Shown: in pieces, positions 1-8,297 of the stretch | Numbering within the stretch: position 1 is the first letter of the stretch | How the letters are laid out: the number at the start of each line of letters is the position of its first letter | Assembly: GCA_964446435.1 (NCBI GenBank) | Contig: CAYUOS010000076.1 | Coordinates: 1-15,180, forward strand | Origin: SLNP01 sp964446435 | GTDB lineage: Bacteria > Bacteroidota > Bacteroidia > Bacteroidales > VadinHA17 | Length of the DNA stretch: 15,180 bases | Direction of reading: 5' to 3' | Made by a program: the position numbers and the translations under genes | Notes under the pieces: model-generated | Seen by the model: the letters and a program-made list of their open reading frames with translations, nothing else | What the model was told of the DNA's origin: nothing | The model's database searches: none

Positions 1-1
1 C

Positions 2-1354
2 GCGGCAGCAGCCCTGGTGGCGGCGGGAACGGCCCGGGATTTCCGGGAGGGCATCAGGGCTATAATATCACCTCACGCAGGTTATGTCTATTCAGGCAGA
101 GTCGCAGCCTCGGCATTCGCTGCCATACCACCCGAACAGGTGTTCTCCAACATTGTTCTTATCGGTTCAAGCCACAGGGTATCATTCAACGGTGCATCGG
201 TATATAACGCCGGTGATTACCTGACACCGCTGGGGAGAGTAAAGGTTAACAAAAGTATCGCAGACAGCCTGATAAGAGAGTCAGAGCATTTCTCCTTTCT
301 CCCTGAGGCGCACAAAAACGAGCATTGTATTGAGGTTCAGCTTCCTTTCGTACAGTACTGCCTTCATAAACAACCTGAGATTGTTCCTGTGATAATCGGG
401 ACGGCGGACAACCTGATTATCAGGTCAATTGCAGAGACCCTGCGGCCTCTGTTCACCCCCTCAAACCTGTTCATCATCAGCACCGACTTCTCGCACTATC
501 CATCATACGAAGATGCTTGCATAGTAGATTCTGAAACAGCACTGGCTATAACATCAGGCTCACCCGCCAGGTTACTGGAGGTGCTTGAGAAATTCAGAAA
601 GAAGCCTCTTCCCGAACTGGCAACAAGCATGTGTGGATGGACGGCGGGTCTTACCCTTATGTATCTTACTGAAGGCTTCAGTGATATTGAGTACATTCAC
701 CTCATGTATAAAAATTCGGGTGATGTACCGCAGGGAGACAGGAATGGCGTGGTAGGGTATCACTCATTCGCCGTCAGGCAAAAGGGTGAGGGAACCTTGC
801 GAGAAGACCTTTTTAACAGTGAAGAACAGCGTGAGCTGCTCAGGATAGCCCGGAACGCTATCGAATCAAAACTATACAAAGAACGGCAAGAAAAAAGGCA
901 TGGGGAGCCTGCAATGAAATTAAGGAAACCAGCCGGGGTATTCGTCAGCCTTCATGTTGGTGATGAACTTAGGGGGTGTATAGGTACTATCAGTTCAGGT
1001 GAACCATTATGCGATACTATTGCAAGAATGGCCTGCTCTGCTGCATTCAATGACCCCAGGTTCCCTCCCCTGACCCGTGAGGAGTATGAAGTTGTCTCTC
1101 TCGAGATATCAGTTCTGACACCATTGCATAAAGTCGGGAATATAGATGAAATAATTATTGGAACACATGGCTTGTATATAAGAAGCGGAGGCAAGTCGGG
1201 AGTGATGCTGCCTCAGGTTGCATCTGAGCGGGGATGGAGTGTGGTGGAATTCCTCGAACATACAGCAGGCGGGAAGGCGGGAATCGGAAAGGATGGCTGG
1301 AAGGAAGCGGAAATTTTCATATTCAGGGCACAGATAATAAAGGAAAACTATTAA
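2..1354 (+). CDS. AmmeMemoRadiSam system protein B-A fusion (MEMO1 domain + AMMECR1 domain), 5'-partial
   Basis: The reading frame is open to the left edge, and a MEMO protein normally has about 30-40 more residues before its SPHAGY motif, so the gene begins upstream; the GTG at 17 is unlikely to be the true start. Counting residues from that GTG, residues 1-255 form a MEMO domain with SPHAGYVYSG (H20), GSSHR (H53), STDFSHY and MCGW (C206). H20, H53 and C206 correspond to the metal-binding His/His/Cys set of human MEMO1. Residues 270-445 form an AMMECR1 domain with the signature LRGCIG (318-323) and the conserved stretch AAFNDPRFPPL. In many prokaryotes these two families occur with a radical SAM enzyme as the 'AmmeMemoRadiSam' trio, whose reaction is not established. 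That third gene is not in the window and might lie upstream (inference). The stop is 8 bases before the CDF gene, so co-transcription is likely. Confidence 0.9.
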   Translation, partial: AAAALVAAGTARDFREGIRAIISPHAGYVYSGRVAASAFAAIPPEQVFSNIVLIGSSHRVSFNGASVYNAGDYLTPLGRVKVNKSIADSLIRESEHFSFLPEAHKNEHCIEVQLPFVQYCLHKQPEIVPVIIGTADNLIIRSIAETLRPLFTPSNLFIISTDFSHYPSYEDACIVDSETALAITSGSPARLLEVLEKFRKKPLPELATSMCGWTAGLTLMYLTEGFSDIEYIHLMYKNSGDVPQGDRNGVVGYHSFAVRQKGEGTLREDLFNSEEQRELLRIARNAIESKLYKERQEKRHGEPAMKLRKPAGVFVSLHVGDELRGCIGTISSGEPLCDTIARMACSAAFNDPRFPPLTREEYEVVSLEISVLTPLHKVGNIDEIIIGTHGLYIRSGGKSGVMLPQVASERGWSVVEFLEHTAGGKAGIGKDGWKEAEIFIFRAQIIKENY

Positions 1355-1362
1355 CTGATAAG

Positions 1363-2238
1363 ATGAATACCAATCATAATGAAGAAAGGATCAGGTTGCA
1401 GAAATTGGAGGGTTGGATATCAATCATAGCCAATATCGCGCTATTTGCAGTCAAATACTGGGCAGGCATTGTCACTGGTTCAATTGCAATTATAGCAGAC
1501 GCCTGGCATACCCTGACCGATTCGGTCAGCTCGGTGGCAGTGGTTCTCAGCGCTAGAATGTCATCAAAGCCGGCTGACAGTGAGCACCCGTTCGGTCACG
1601 GCAGAATCGAGCTTATTGCATCACTCTTTATTGCCGCCCTGCTCTTTGTAGTGGCATACAGCTTCCTTGTCGAAGCATGGGAGAGGTTTTCATCTGGAAG
1701 GGTAGTCGGTTACGGACCGTTAGCAATAATTGTAACTGCTGTCTCTGTAATCGCAAAGGAGATACTGGCTCAATATGCATTCAGGCTGGGAAGGAAGACC
1801 AGATCAGAAGTGCTCAGGTCAGACGGCTGGCACCACCGCAGTGATGCTGTCTCGTCGGTTATCATCCTGGCAGGGATATTCCTTTCGAGGTACGCTTGGT
1901 GGATCGACAGCATGCTCGCTGCAATGGTTGCACTGTTGATAGGATACGCAGCCTGGAGAATATTTTCCCGAACAATAAGTTCTATTCTGGGGGAACCACC
2001 GGATCAGTCAATGATAAGCGAGATCAGGAAAATCGGATCAGAAGTCGACGAATTTGCCTCCGACTTTCACCATTTCCATTTTCATAACTATATTTCGCAT
2101 TCAGAGCTTACATTCCATTTGCGGCTTCCGGGTAACATGACAATTGAGAAAGGACATGAAATTGCTGACAGGATTGAAAAAAGGATCAGGGAAAAGCTTG
2201 GAATAGAAGCTACTATCCATATCGAGCCAGGAAAATAA
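1363..2238 (+). CDS. Cation diffusion facilitator (CDF) family transporter, probably Zn2+/Cd2+ exporter
   Basis: A 291-residue inner-membrane metal/proton antiporter of usual CDF length. I chose the ATG at 1363 because it begins 8 bases after the MEMO-AMMECR1 stop and yields a normal short N-terminus; the in-frame ATG at 1234 would overlap the upstream gene by 121 bases. About six hydrophobic segments lie in residues 18-205. The transport site is visible as HxxxD in the second helix (H49, D53 in ADAWHTLTD) and HxxxD in the fifth (H157, D161 in WHHRSD). This His-Asp/His-Asp set is typical of zinc/cadmium CDF proteins such as ZitB and mammalian ZnTs, whereas FieF has Asp-Asp/His-Asp. The HPFGHGR motif (75-81) is also typical of the family. 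The cytoplasmic C-terminal domain (about 210-291) has a His cluster, HHFHFH at 236-241, likely to bind metal. Metal choice is inferred from these residues only. Confidence 0.92.
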   Translation: MNTNHNEERIRLQKLEGWISIIANIALFAVKYWAGIVTGSIAIIADAWHTLTDSVSSVAVVLSARMSSKPADSEHPFGHGRIELIASLFIAALLFVVAYSFLVEAWERFSSGRVVGYGPLAIIVTAVSVIAKEILAQYAFRLGRKTRSEVLRSDGWHHRSDAVSSVIILAGIFLSRYAWWIDSMLAAMVALLIGYAAWRIFSRTISSILGEPPDQSMISEIRKIGSEVDEFASDFHHFHFHNYISHSELTFHLRLPGNMTIEKGHEIADRIEKRIREKLGIEATIHIEPGK

Positions 2239-2245
2239 AACTGTA

Positions 2246-4261
2246 ATGAAGACTGATGACGCCCGCTTAAGAATTGAAGCTCTCAGAAGTGAGATCCAAC
2301 GACATAACGATCTATACTACAAGGATAATCGACCAGAGATTACCGATTTTGAATATGATATTCTGATGCATGAGCTTGAAACCCTTGAAAAGCGATTTCC
2401 GGAATTCAGGACTGACGACTCTCCCACAATGAAAGTCGGCAGCGATATTCTCAAAGAGTTTGTTCAGGTTCAGCACGAGTACCCGATGCTTTCTCTCGCA
2501 AATACCTACAGCCACGAAGAGCTGGCAGATTTTGATGCAAGGGTAAGCAGGTTTTCAGATTGTAATCACAAATATGTCTGCGAACTTAAACTTGACGGTG
2601 CCTCTATAAGTCTTAAATATTCAGGAGGCAGGTTCATTAGGGCCGTCACAAGGGGCGATGGGGAAAAGGGTGATGATGTATCCCTGAATGTAAAAACAAT
2701 CAAGTCATTGCCTGCCACTGTCGAAGGAGTCTCCATTCCGGACGATTTTGTGATACGGGGCGAGATTATAATCCATAAGGAGGACTTCAGGAAGATGAAT
2801 ATGGCAAGGATATCAGCCGGCGACCCGCCTTTTGCAAATCCACGAAATGCGGCATCAGGAACCCTGAAGCTGCTTGATCCTGCAATGGTATCACAGAGAC
2901 CTCTCGATTGCTACCTGTATTATCTGCTCAGCAACAATCTGCCCACAGACAGTCACTTCCAGAACATGAGGCTTGCCTCATCATGGGGTTTCAAGATTTC
3001 AGACTCAATGGTTCTATGCTCAAATATTGATGAGGTAATCGATTATATCAATGCCTGGGAAAAGAAAAAGGGAGAGATTGATTACGAAATAGACGGGGTT
3101 GTTGTAAAGGTTGACAGCATCACTTTGCAGAATGCAATGGGTTTTACCTCAAAGACACCCAGATGGGCAGTTGCCTACAAATACAAGGCTGAGCAGGAAA
3201 AAACACGTCTTCTAAGCGTATCATATCAGGTAGGACGAACCGGTGCAGTTACTCCGGTAGCCAATCTCGAGCCTGTTCTTCTGGCAGGTACTACGGTTAA
3301 GAGGGCATCACTTCATAACGAAGACCAGGTTAAGCTTCTCGACCTTCACTGTAACGACCTGGTATACATCGAAAAGGGGGGCGAGATAATACCCAAGATA
3401 GTAGGAGTTGAACTTTCAGGCAGAAGCAATGAGGCAATTCCGGTAAGGTTTCCCGAAAGCTGCCCGGAATGTGGAGCATTGCTGCAACGATCAGAGGGAG
3501 AATCAGGCTGGTATTGCCCGAATGAAAAGCAGTGTCCTCCCCAGCTAAAGGGAAAAATCGAACACTTTATCTCCAGGAAAGCGATGAACATTGATGGACT
3601 CGGAGAAGAGACAGTGGCTCTGCTTTTCGCCCACGGCCTGATCAGGAACAGCGCCGACCTTTACGATCTCACAATCGCCCAGCTTTCGGTACTCGAGAGG
3701 ATGGGAGAGAAATCGGCAGGTAATATTGTAAAGTCTGTAAAAGCCTCAGTCAATGCACCCTTTCATAGACTCGTCTTTGCCTTGGGAATAAGACATGTAG
3801 GTGAGACAACCGCACGCACAATTGCATCTTCTTTCAGGGATATCGATAAACTGATGAACGCCTCAGTGGATGAGCTCAGGAATGTCACTGATATTGGCCC
3901 AAAAATTGCGGAAAGCATAAGCAATTTCTTCAGTGACCGTGACAATATTGAATTGATAGAACGGCTCAGGTCTTATGGACTGAGGCTCTCATCAGGAGAA
4001 AGCGAGGAGACTTCCCGTGATAAAGGTGTTTTGTCAGGAAAAGGCATTGTGATAACAGGCACATTTTCAACCCATGAAAGGGAGGAGTACAAGGAGATGA
4101 TTCAAAGACTCGGGGGCAAAAATCTCTCATCGGTTACATCAGGCGCCAGTTTCGTTCTTGCGGGTGAAACCCCCGGCCCATCAAAGATCGAAAAGGCTAA
4201 CAGGCTGGGGATACCGGTCATTTCAGAAATTGATTTCCTTGAAATGATTAGGGGATCATAA
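2246..4261 (+). CDS. ligA: NAD-dependent DNA ligase LigA
   Basis: A 671-residue full-length LigA that seals nicks in DNA during replication and repair using NAD+. The order is complete: N-terminal Ia domain with YY and D residues that bind NMN (NDLYYKDNRPEITD, 21-34), adenylation domain with catalytic K115 in the KLDG motif, OB-fold, a four-Cys zinc finger (C406, C409, C424, C430), helix-hairpin-helix repeats (roughly 440-585, including GIRHVGETTA), and a C-terminal BRCT domain (about 598-671). The lysine number and Cys spacing match E. coli LigA closely. The ATG at 2246 is 7 bases after the CDF stop and has no Shine-Dalgarno sequence, consistent with translation as part of the same transcript. 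The pairing with a CDF transporter is probably positional rather than functional. Confidence 0.98.
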   Translation: MKTDDARLRIEALRSEIQRHNDLYYKDNRPEITDFEYDILMHELETLEKRFPEFRTDDSPTMKVGSDILKEFVQVQHEYPMLSLANTYSHEELADFDARVSRFSDCNHKYVCELKLDGASISLKYSGGRFIRAVTRGDGEKGDDVSLNVKTIKSLPATVEGVSIPDDFVIRGEIIIHKEDFRKMNMARISAGDPPFANPRNAASGTLKLLDPAMVSQRPLDCYLYYLLSNNLPTDSHFQNMRLASSWGFKISDSMVLCSNIDEVIDYINAWEKKKGEIDYEIDGVVVKVDSITLQNAMGFTSKTPRWAVAYKYKAEQEKTRLLSVSYQVGRTGAVTPVANLEPVLLAGTTVKRASLHNEDQVKLLDLHCNDLVYIEKGGEIIPKIVGVELSGRSNEAIPVRFPESCPECGALLQRSEGESGWYCPNEKQCPPQLKGKIEHFISRKAMNIDGLGEETVALLFAHGLIRNSADLYDLTIAQLSVLERMGEKSAGNIVKSVKASVNAPFHRLVFALGIRHVGETTARTIASSFRDIDKLMNASVDELRNVTDIGPKIAESISNFFSDRDNIELIERLRSYGLRLSSGESEETSRDKGVLSGKGIVITGTFSTHEREEYKEMIQRLGGKNLSSVTSGASFVLAGETPGPSKIEKANRLGIPVISEIDFLEMIRGS

Positions 4262-4298
4262 TAGTAGGGTAAGTCAACGGTATTACCAAAAAAAAAGG

Positions 4299-4306
4299 TA
4301 GGTTTG
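4299..4306 (+). promoter_or_regulatory. Candidate -7 box (TAGGTTTG) just before the DUF6913 start
   Basis: TAGGTTTG fits the Bacteroidota -7 consensus TAnnTTTG and is followed by CAG, common just after this box. It ends only 4 bases before the ATG at 4311, so a transcript starting there would be leaderless or nearly so. I see no TTTG -33 box at the usual distance; a run of nine A (4288-4296) lies there instead. An overlapping AGGTAGG (4297-4303) could instead be a weak ribosome binding site. The promoter reading is tentative. Confidence 0.3.
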
Positions 4307-4310
4307 CAGT

Positions 4311-4862
4311 ATGGAAATGTTCAGGAAATTAAGGCTGGCTGAAGGTAACAGGCGGTTGATCAAGAGAGTTTCAAAAGTTAAGAGAAACCGCCGGTTCATA
4401 AATATTTCTGAAGCCAAGACAATTGGTATCCTATGGGATGTTGAGAATGTCGATGATCTCTCTGCAATCAGTGATTTTATACTCCAGATGAGCGAAAGAG
4501 GAATTAAGACAGAGGTACTCGCGTTCTATGGAGGAAAGGAGTTGCCTGACAAACTTACAGCTCTTAGATACCTAAACTGCCTTAAGAGAGAGGATTACTC
4601 ATTCTTCTATATACCAGAGACCAGGGAAGCGGAGCCATTTATAAGACCCGGATTCGATATTCTGATTGAGATTAGTTTCAGGGATGTCTTTCCTCTCCGA
4701 TATGTCTCATCCCTCTCAGAATCGAGATTCAAGATAGGCGCCGGGTTTAACGGTGATGAAATCAGAAAGCACGACGACATGCTTATCGTTGCAGGCAGAA
4801 ACCGCAATGTGCGGGAATATCTGAAGCAGGTAGTTGTTTACCTTGAGATGATTAACGCATGA
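4311..4862 (+). CDS. DUF6913 family protein, function unknown
   Basis: A 183-residue protein that I recognise as the Bacteroidota-restricted DUF6913 family, often found near ligA or dapA. It starts with a basic segment (about residues 1-30, many K/R), followed by a compact alpha/beta region. Visible family-like motifs are AKTIGILWD (35-43), the central FYGGKELP, FDILIEIS, and FPLRYVSSLSESRFKIGAG. There is no signal peptide or clear membrane helix, so it is probably cytosolic. No catalytic motif is evident and I assign no activity. Start choice: ATG at 4311, 49 bases after ligA; a second in-frame ATG lies at 4317. It ends convergently with secA, 12 bases away, inside a shared inverted repeat. 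The family assignment is from memory of conserved motifs, not from a search. Confidence 0.78.
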   Translation: MEMFRKLRLAEGNRRLIKRVSKVKRNRRFINISEAKTIGILWDVENVDDLSAISDFILQMSERGIKTEVLAFYGGKELPDKLTALRYLNCLKREDYSFFYIPETREAEPFIRPGFDILIEISFRDVFPLRYVSSLSESRFKIGAGFNGDEIRKHDDMLIVAGRNRNVREYLKQVVVYLEMINA

Positions 4863-4880
4863 TTTCAAGATAAATCATGC
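4857..4880. terminator. Perfect 9-bp inverted repeat spanning both convergent stop codons
   Basis: GCATGATTT (4857-4865), a 6-base loop, and AAATCATGC (4872-4880) are exact reverse complements. The repeat contains the final GCA-TGA of the DUF6913 gene on the plus strand and the final GCA-TGA of secA on the minus strand, so the two gene ends mirror each other. It could act as a small bidirectional transcription end or RNA 3'-end hairpin. No T-run follows on either strand, so a standard intrinsic terminator is not proven. Confidence 0.5.
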
Positions 4881-7800
4881 CTGTGGTGCCGGGGCTATGT
4901 CTGTTTTACCGTGACAATGCTTGTATTTCTTTCCACTGCCACACGGACACTGATCGTTCCTTCCAACCTTCTTTTCAACCCTTACCGGTTCAACTCTCTG
5001 CTGCCTTTGCTGCGAAGGGTCTCCCCCTCCTGCTGCAAGCTCAGGACGGGAAGTTCTGAGATTACTCAAGTCTGTACGCCTCCTGCGCTGTGCCTCCTGA
5101 ACCTGGTCGGTAGACTGTGTGGGAATAAAGCCCTTCATAAGGGTACTTAGTACATCCTTGTTGACGCGGCTAAGCATCGATTTGAACAGCTCATACGACT
5201 CAAACTTATAAATCAGCAGCGGATCTTTTTGCTCATATGTAGCGTTCTGCACAGACTGCTTCAGTTCATCCATCTCACGGAGATGTTCCTTCCAGGCCTC
5301 ATCAATGGTTGACAGTCCCACTGTCTTTTCGTAGCTGCGCGCAATTTCGCGGCCCTCAGACTCAACAGAAGACTTGAGATTGACCACAACCTGAAAGAGC
5401 TTGATTCCATCAGTAACGGGAACCACAACGTTTTCGTAAACATGTGACATCCGTTGATAAACATCCTTCAGTACCGGGTAGGCCTGCTGCGATATTGTCT
5501 CCTCCTTCCTTCTGTAGGTTTCAAGGGCCTTGCCATAGACAGCCTCAACTATCTCATCGGCAGATACCTTAAGGAACTTGTCACGGGGTATCGGAGAATC
5601 AATAGAGAATGACCTGATGAGATCGAACTCGAAGTTATCGAAATCACCTTCACTGTGGTATGTATCAACCATGTGCTCGATGATATCATACATCATATTG
5701 GCGATGTCAACGCTGAGCCTCTCTCCTGAAAGTGCATTTTTCCTCTTTGTGTAAATAACCTCTCTCTGTGAATTCATCACATCATCATACTCGAGAAGCC
5801 TTTTCCTGATTCCGAAGTTGTTCTCCTCAACCTTCCTCTGGGCTCTCTCTATTGATTTTGTGATCATCGGATGCTGAATCATCTCACCCTCTTTCAATCC
5901 AAGCCTGTCCATTATCCCGGATATCCTCTCAGAACCGAAAAGCCTCATCAGATCATCCTCAAGCGATACAAAGAACTGCGAGCTGCCTGGATCCCCCTGG
6001 CGTCCTGATCTTCCCCTGAGCTGCCTGTCAACCCTCCTTGAATCATGACGTTCGGTTCCGACTATTGCCAGCCCACCGGCCTCACGAACCTCCTGGGTAA
6101 GCTTTATGTCTGTACCACGACCGGCCATGTTGGTTGCTATGGTTACGGTTCCCTTTTTGCCGGCCTCGGCGACAATCTCTGCTTCACGCTGGTGCAGCTT
6201 GGCATTCAGCACATTGTGCTTGAGGCCCTTCATCTTGAGCATCCTGCTGAGCAACTCCGATATCTCAACGGAAGTGGTTCCGACCAGCACCGGTCTTCCC
6301 TGTCTGTTCAGATTTACAATCTCGTCAATAACCGCGTTGTACTTCTCGCGCTTGGTCTTGTAAACCATGTCCTCCCTGTCATCCCTGATGACCGGACGGT
6401 TTGTCGGAATGACCACCACATCAAGCTTGTAGATATCCCAGAACTCGCCGGCTTCTGTCTCAGCAGTTCCCGTCATACCGGCCAGTTTATGGTACATCCT
6501 GAAGTAATTCTGAAGTGTGATTGTTGCATATGTCTGCGTAGCAGCCTCAACCTTGACATTCTCTTTCGACTCAATCGCCTGGTGCAATCCGTCTGAATAT
6601 CGCCTCCCTTCAAGTATCCTTCCTGTCTGCTCGTCAACAATCTTTACCTTGTTGTCCATCACCACATATTCAACATCCTTCTCGAAAAGAGTGTATGCCT
6701 TCAACAACTGGGTCATAGTATGAACCCTCTCAGACTTCACTGCATAGTCACGCAGCAATTCATCCTTGGCCTTAACCTTCTTTGTCTCGTCTGAAAACTG
6801 CTTTTCAATTTCAGCAACAGCACTGCCGACGTCAGGCAGCACAAAGAAGGATGCATCCTCCACAGAGGTGGAAATCAGGTCTATGCCCTTCTCTGTAAGC
6901 TCAATGGAATTTGCCTTCTCATCGATAACAAAGTAGAGTGCTTCGGTAACCTTGGGCATCTCCTTGTTGTTATTCTGCATGTAGAAGTTCTCTGTCTTAA
7001 GCAGCAGTGATTTGTTCCCCTCTTCACTGAGGTACTTGATAAGGGCATTATTCTTTGGCAAGCCCTTGAAAGCCCTCAGTAGCAGAAAACCACCCTCCTC
7101 ACTCTTTCCCTCTCCTATCAGTCTCTTTGAGTCAGCAAGAATCTGTGTCACCAGTTTTCTCTGGGCCGAGACCAGTTTCTCCACCTTGGGCTTGAGTTCG
7201 TCAAACTGATGTGTGTCGCTCCTGGGCGTTGGTCCTGATATAATAAGCGGTGTACGGGCGTCATCAATGAGAACAGAGTCAACCTCGTCAACTATTGCAT
7301 AATGGTGCTTCCTCTGTACAAGGTCCTCGAGGTTGATAGCCATGTTATCACGCAGGTAATCAAAACCAAATTCGTTATTGGTTCCGAATGTAATGTCTGA
7401 ATTGTATGCTTTCCTTCGTGCAGCTGAATTAGGCTCGTGCTTGTCAATGCAGTCAACCGAAAGACCGTGAAACTCATAGATTGGTCCCATCCATTCAGAG
7501 TCACGCTTTGACAGATAGTCGTTTACCGTTACTATATGAACTCCCTTGCCGGCAAGTGCGTTAAGGAATACCGGCAATGTCGCAACCAGGGTCTTGCCCT
7601 CTCCGGTTCCCATCTCTGCAATCTTGCCCTTATGAAGCGCAACCCCACCGATAAGCTGAACATCATAATGGACCATCTCCCATACCATCTCATTGCCGCC
7701 GGCAACCCACCTGTTCTTCCAGAGGGCCTTATCTCCCTTTATTGTAATACTCTCCCGGGATGGTGCAAGGTCGCGGTCGAATTGTGTTGCCGTAACCTCA

Positions 7801-8186
7801 AGAACATCATTCTCATTAAACCGTCTGGCAGTCTCCTTTACAATGGCAAATGCACGTGGCAGTATCTTGTCAAGAATCTCCTCAATTCTTGTATCTACCG
7901 TCTTTACAAGCTTGTCGATTTCATTGTAAATCTCCTCCTTAACAGATATATCGGGCTCGCTCTCTGCCTTTGACCTCAGTGACAGTATCTGCTCCTGATC
8001 AGCTTGTATGTATTCACTGATCTCATTTTTCAATCCGCGGCTCAGCTCCCTGAGTTCATCATTGCTAATTGAGGCAAGCTTACCGTATTCAAGCTTTATT
8101 GACTCAACATAAGGCATAATCTCCTTCATGTCGCGCTCATACTTGTTCCCGATAAACAAGCCAAGAATTCTATTAATTACATTCAT
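4875..8186 (-). CDS. secA: Preprotein translocase ATPase SecA (long Bacteroidota form)
   Basis: The 1103-residue ATPase that pushes unfolded preproteins through SecYEG. NBD1 carries Walker A GTGEGKT (193-199) and the DEVDS box (D300-S304) with LIDDARTPLIISG. NBD2 shows TNMAGRGTDI and the arginine-rich GTERHDSRRVDRQLRGRSGRQGDPG region. The C-terminus ends in a SEC-C zinc motif with C1080, C1082, C1091 and H1092, used for SecB and lipid contacts in E. coli. It is about 200 residues longer than E. coli SecA; the extra length includes a charged helical insert of roughly 85-90 residues (about 325-412) between the DEVD region and the preprotein cross-linking domain, and a longer N-terminal region (55-110). 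Long SecA forms are usual in this phylum. It feeds the Sec export step that T9SS cargo such as the neighbouring peptidase also needs. The ATG at 8186 lacks a Shine-Dalgarno. Confidence 0.98.
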   Translation of the reverse strand: MNVINRILGLFIGNKYERDMKEIMPYVESIKLEYGKLASISNDELRELSRGLKNEISEYIQADQEQILSLRSKAESEPDISVKEEIYNEIDKLVKTVDTRIEEILDKILPRAFAIVKETARRFNENDVLEVTATQFDRDLAPSRESITIKGDKALWKNRWVAGGNEMVWEMVHYDVQLIGGVALHKGKIAEMGTGEGKTLVATLPVFLNALAGKGVHIVTVNDYLSKRDSEWMGPIYEFHGLSVDCIDKHEPNSAARRKAYNSDITFGTNNEFGFDYLRDNMAINLEDLVQRKHHYAIVDEVDSVLIDDARTPLIISGPTPRSDTHQFDELKPKVEKLVSAQRKLVTQILADSKRLIGEGKSEEGGFLLLRAFKGLPKNNALIKYLSEEGNKSLLLKTENFYMQNNNKEMPKVTEALYFVIDEKANSIELTEKGIDLISTSVEDASFFVLPDVGSAVAEIEKQFSDETKKVKAKDELLRDYAVKSERVHTMTQLLKAYTLFEKDVEYVVMDNKVKIVDEQTGRILEGRRYSDGLHQAIESKENVKVEAATQTYATITLQNYFRMYHKLAGMTGTAETEAGEFWDIYKLDVVVIPTNRPVIRDDREDMVYKTKREKYNAVIDEIVNLNRQGRPVLVGTTSVEISELLSRMLKMKGLKHNVLNAKLHQREAEIVAEAGKKGTVTIATNMAGRGTDIKLTQEVREAGGLAIVGTERHDSRRVDRQLRGRSGRQGDPGSSQFFVSLEDDLMRLFGSERISGIMDRLGLKEGEMIQHPMITKSIERAQRKVEENNFGIRKRLLEYDDVMNSQREVIYTKRKNALSGERLSVDIANMMYDIIEHMVDTYHSEGDFDNFEFDLIRSFSIDSPIPRDKFLKVSADEIVEAVYGKALETYRRKEETISQQAYPVLKDVYQRMSHVYENVVVPVTDGIKLFQVVVNLKSSVESEGREIARSYEKTVGLSTIDEAWKEHLREMDELKQSVQNATYEQKDPLLIYKFESYELFKSMLSRVNKDVLSTLMKGFIPTQSTDQVQEAQRRRRTDLSNLRTSRPELAAGGGDPSQQRQQRVEPVRVEKKVGRNDQCPCGSGKKYKHCHGKTDIAPAPQA

Positions 8187-8222
8187 AATGATTATCAGAT
8201 ATGTCTGTATTCATTCAGACCG

Positions 8223-8230
8223 CAAAATTA
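8223..8230 (-). promoter_or_regulatory. Candidate secA promoter -7 box (TAATTTTG)
   Basis: Read on the minus strand, TAATTTTG followed by CGG fits the Bacteroidota TAnnTTTG box and would give a leader of about 33 bases before the secA ATG. A TTTG lies upstream at 8246-8249, giving a 15-base gap, shorter than the usual spacing near 19-21. A second partial candidate, TAAATTTG, overlaps at 8233-8240. The leader just after the start point could form a 5-bp hairpin (GTCTG 8216-8220 with CAGAC 8203-8207 on the minus strand). The remaining intergenic bases 8187-8297 show nothing else convincing. Confidence 0.35.
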
Positions 8231-8297
8231 CTCAAATTTATCGCACAAACTTAATCATGTGATACTTTAGAAATAACAGATAACTGATAATTACAGA

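Noticed and set aside
1234..1362. Longer N-terminus for the CDF transporter from the ATG at 1234
   Set aside because: The extra 43 residues are Gly/Arg/Lys-rich, read out of frame through the conserved end of the AMMECR1 domain, and do not resemble a CDF N-terminus; ATG 1363 fits the family length.
6045..6596. A 183-codon open frame on the plus strand inside secA
   Set aside because: It is antisense to the conserved NBD2 region of secA, has no recognisable protein motif and no ribosome binding site, and is best explained as a codon-bias shadow.
7536..7973. A 145-codon open frame on the plus strand inside secA
   Set aside because: Antisense to the Walker A region of secA; Leu/Cys-rich with no domain signature, so a shadow of the real gene.
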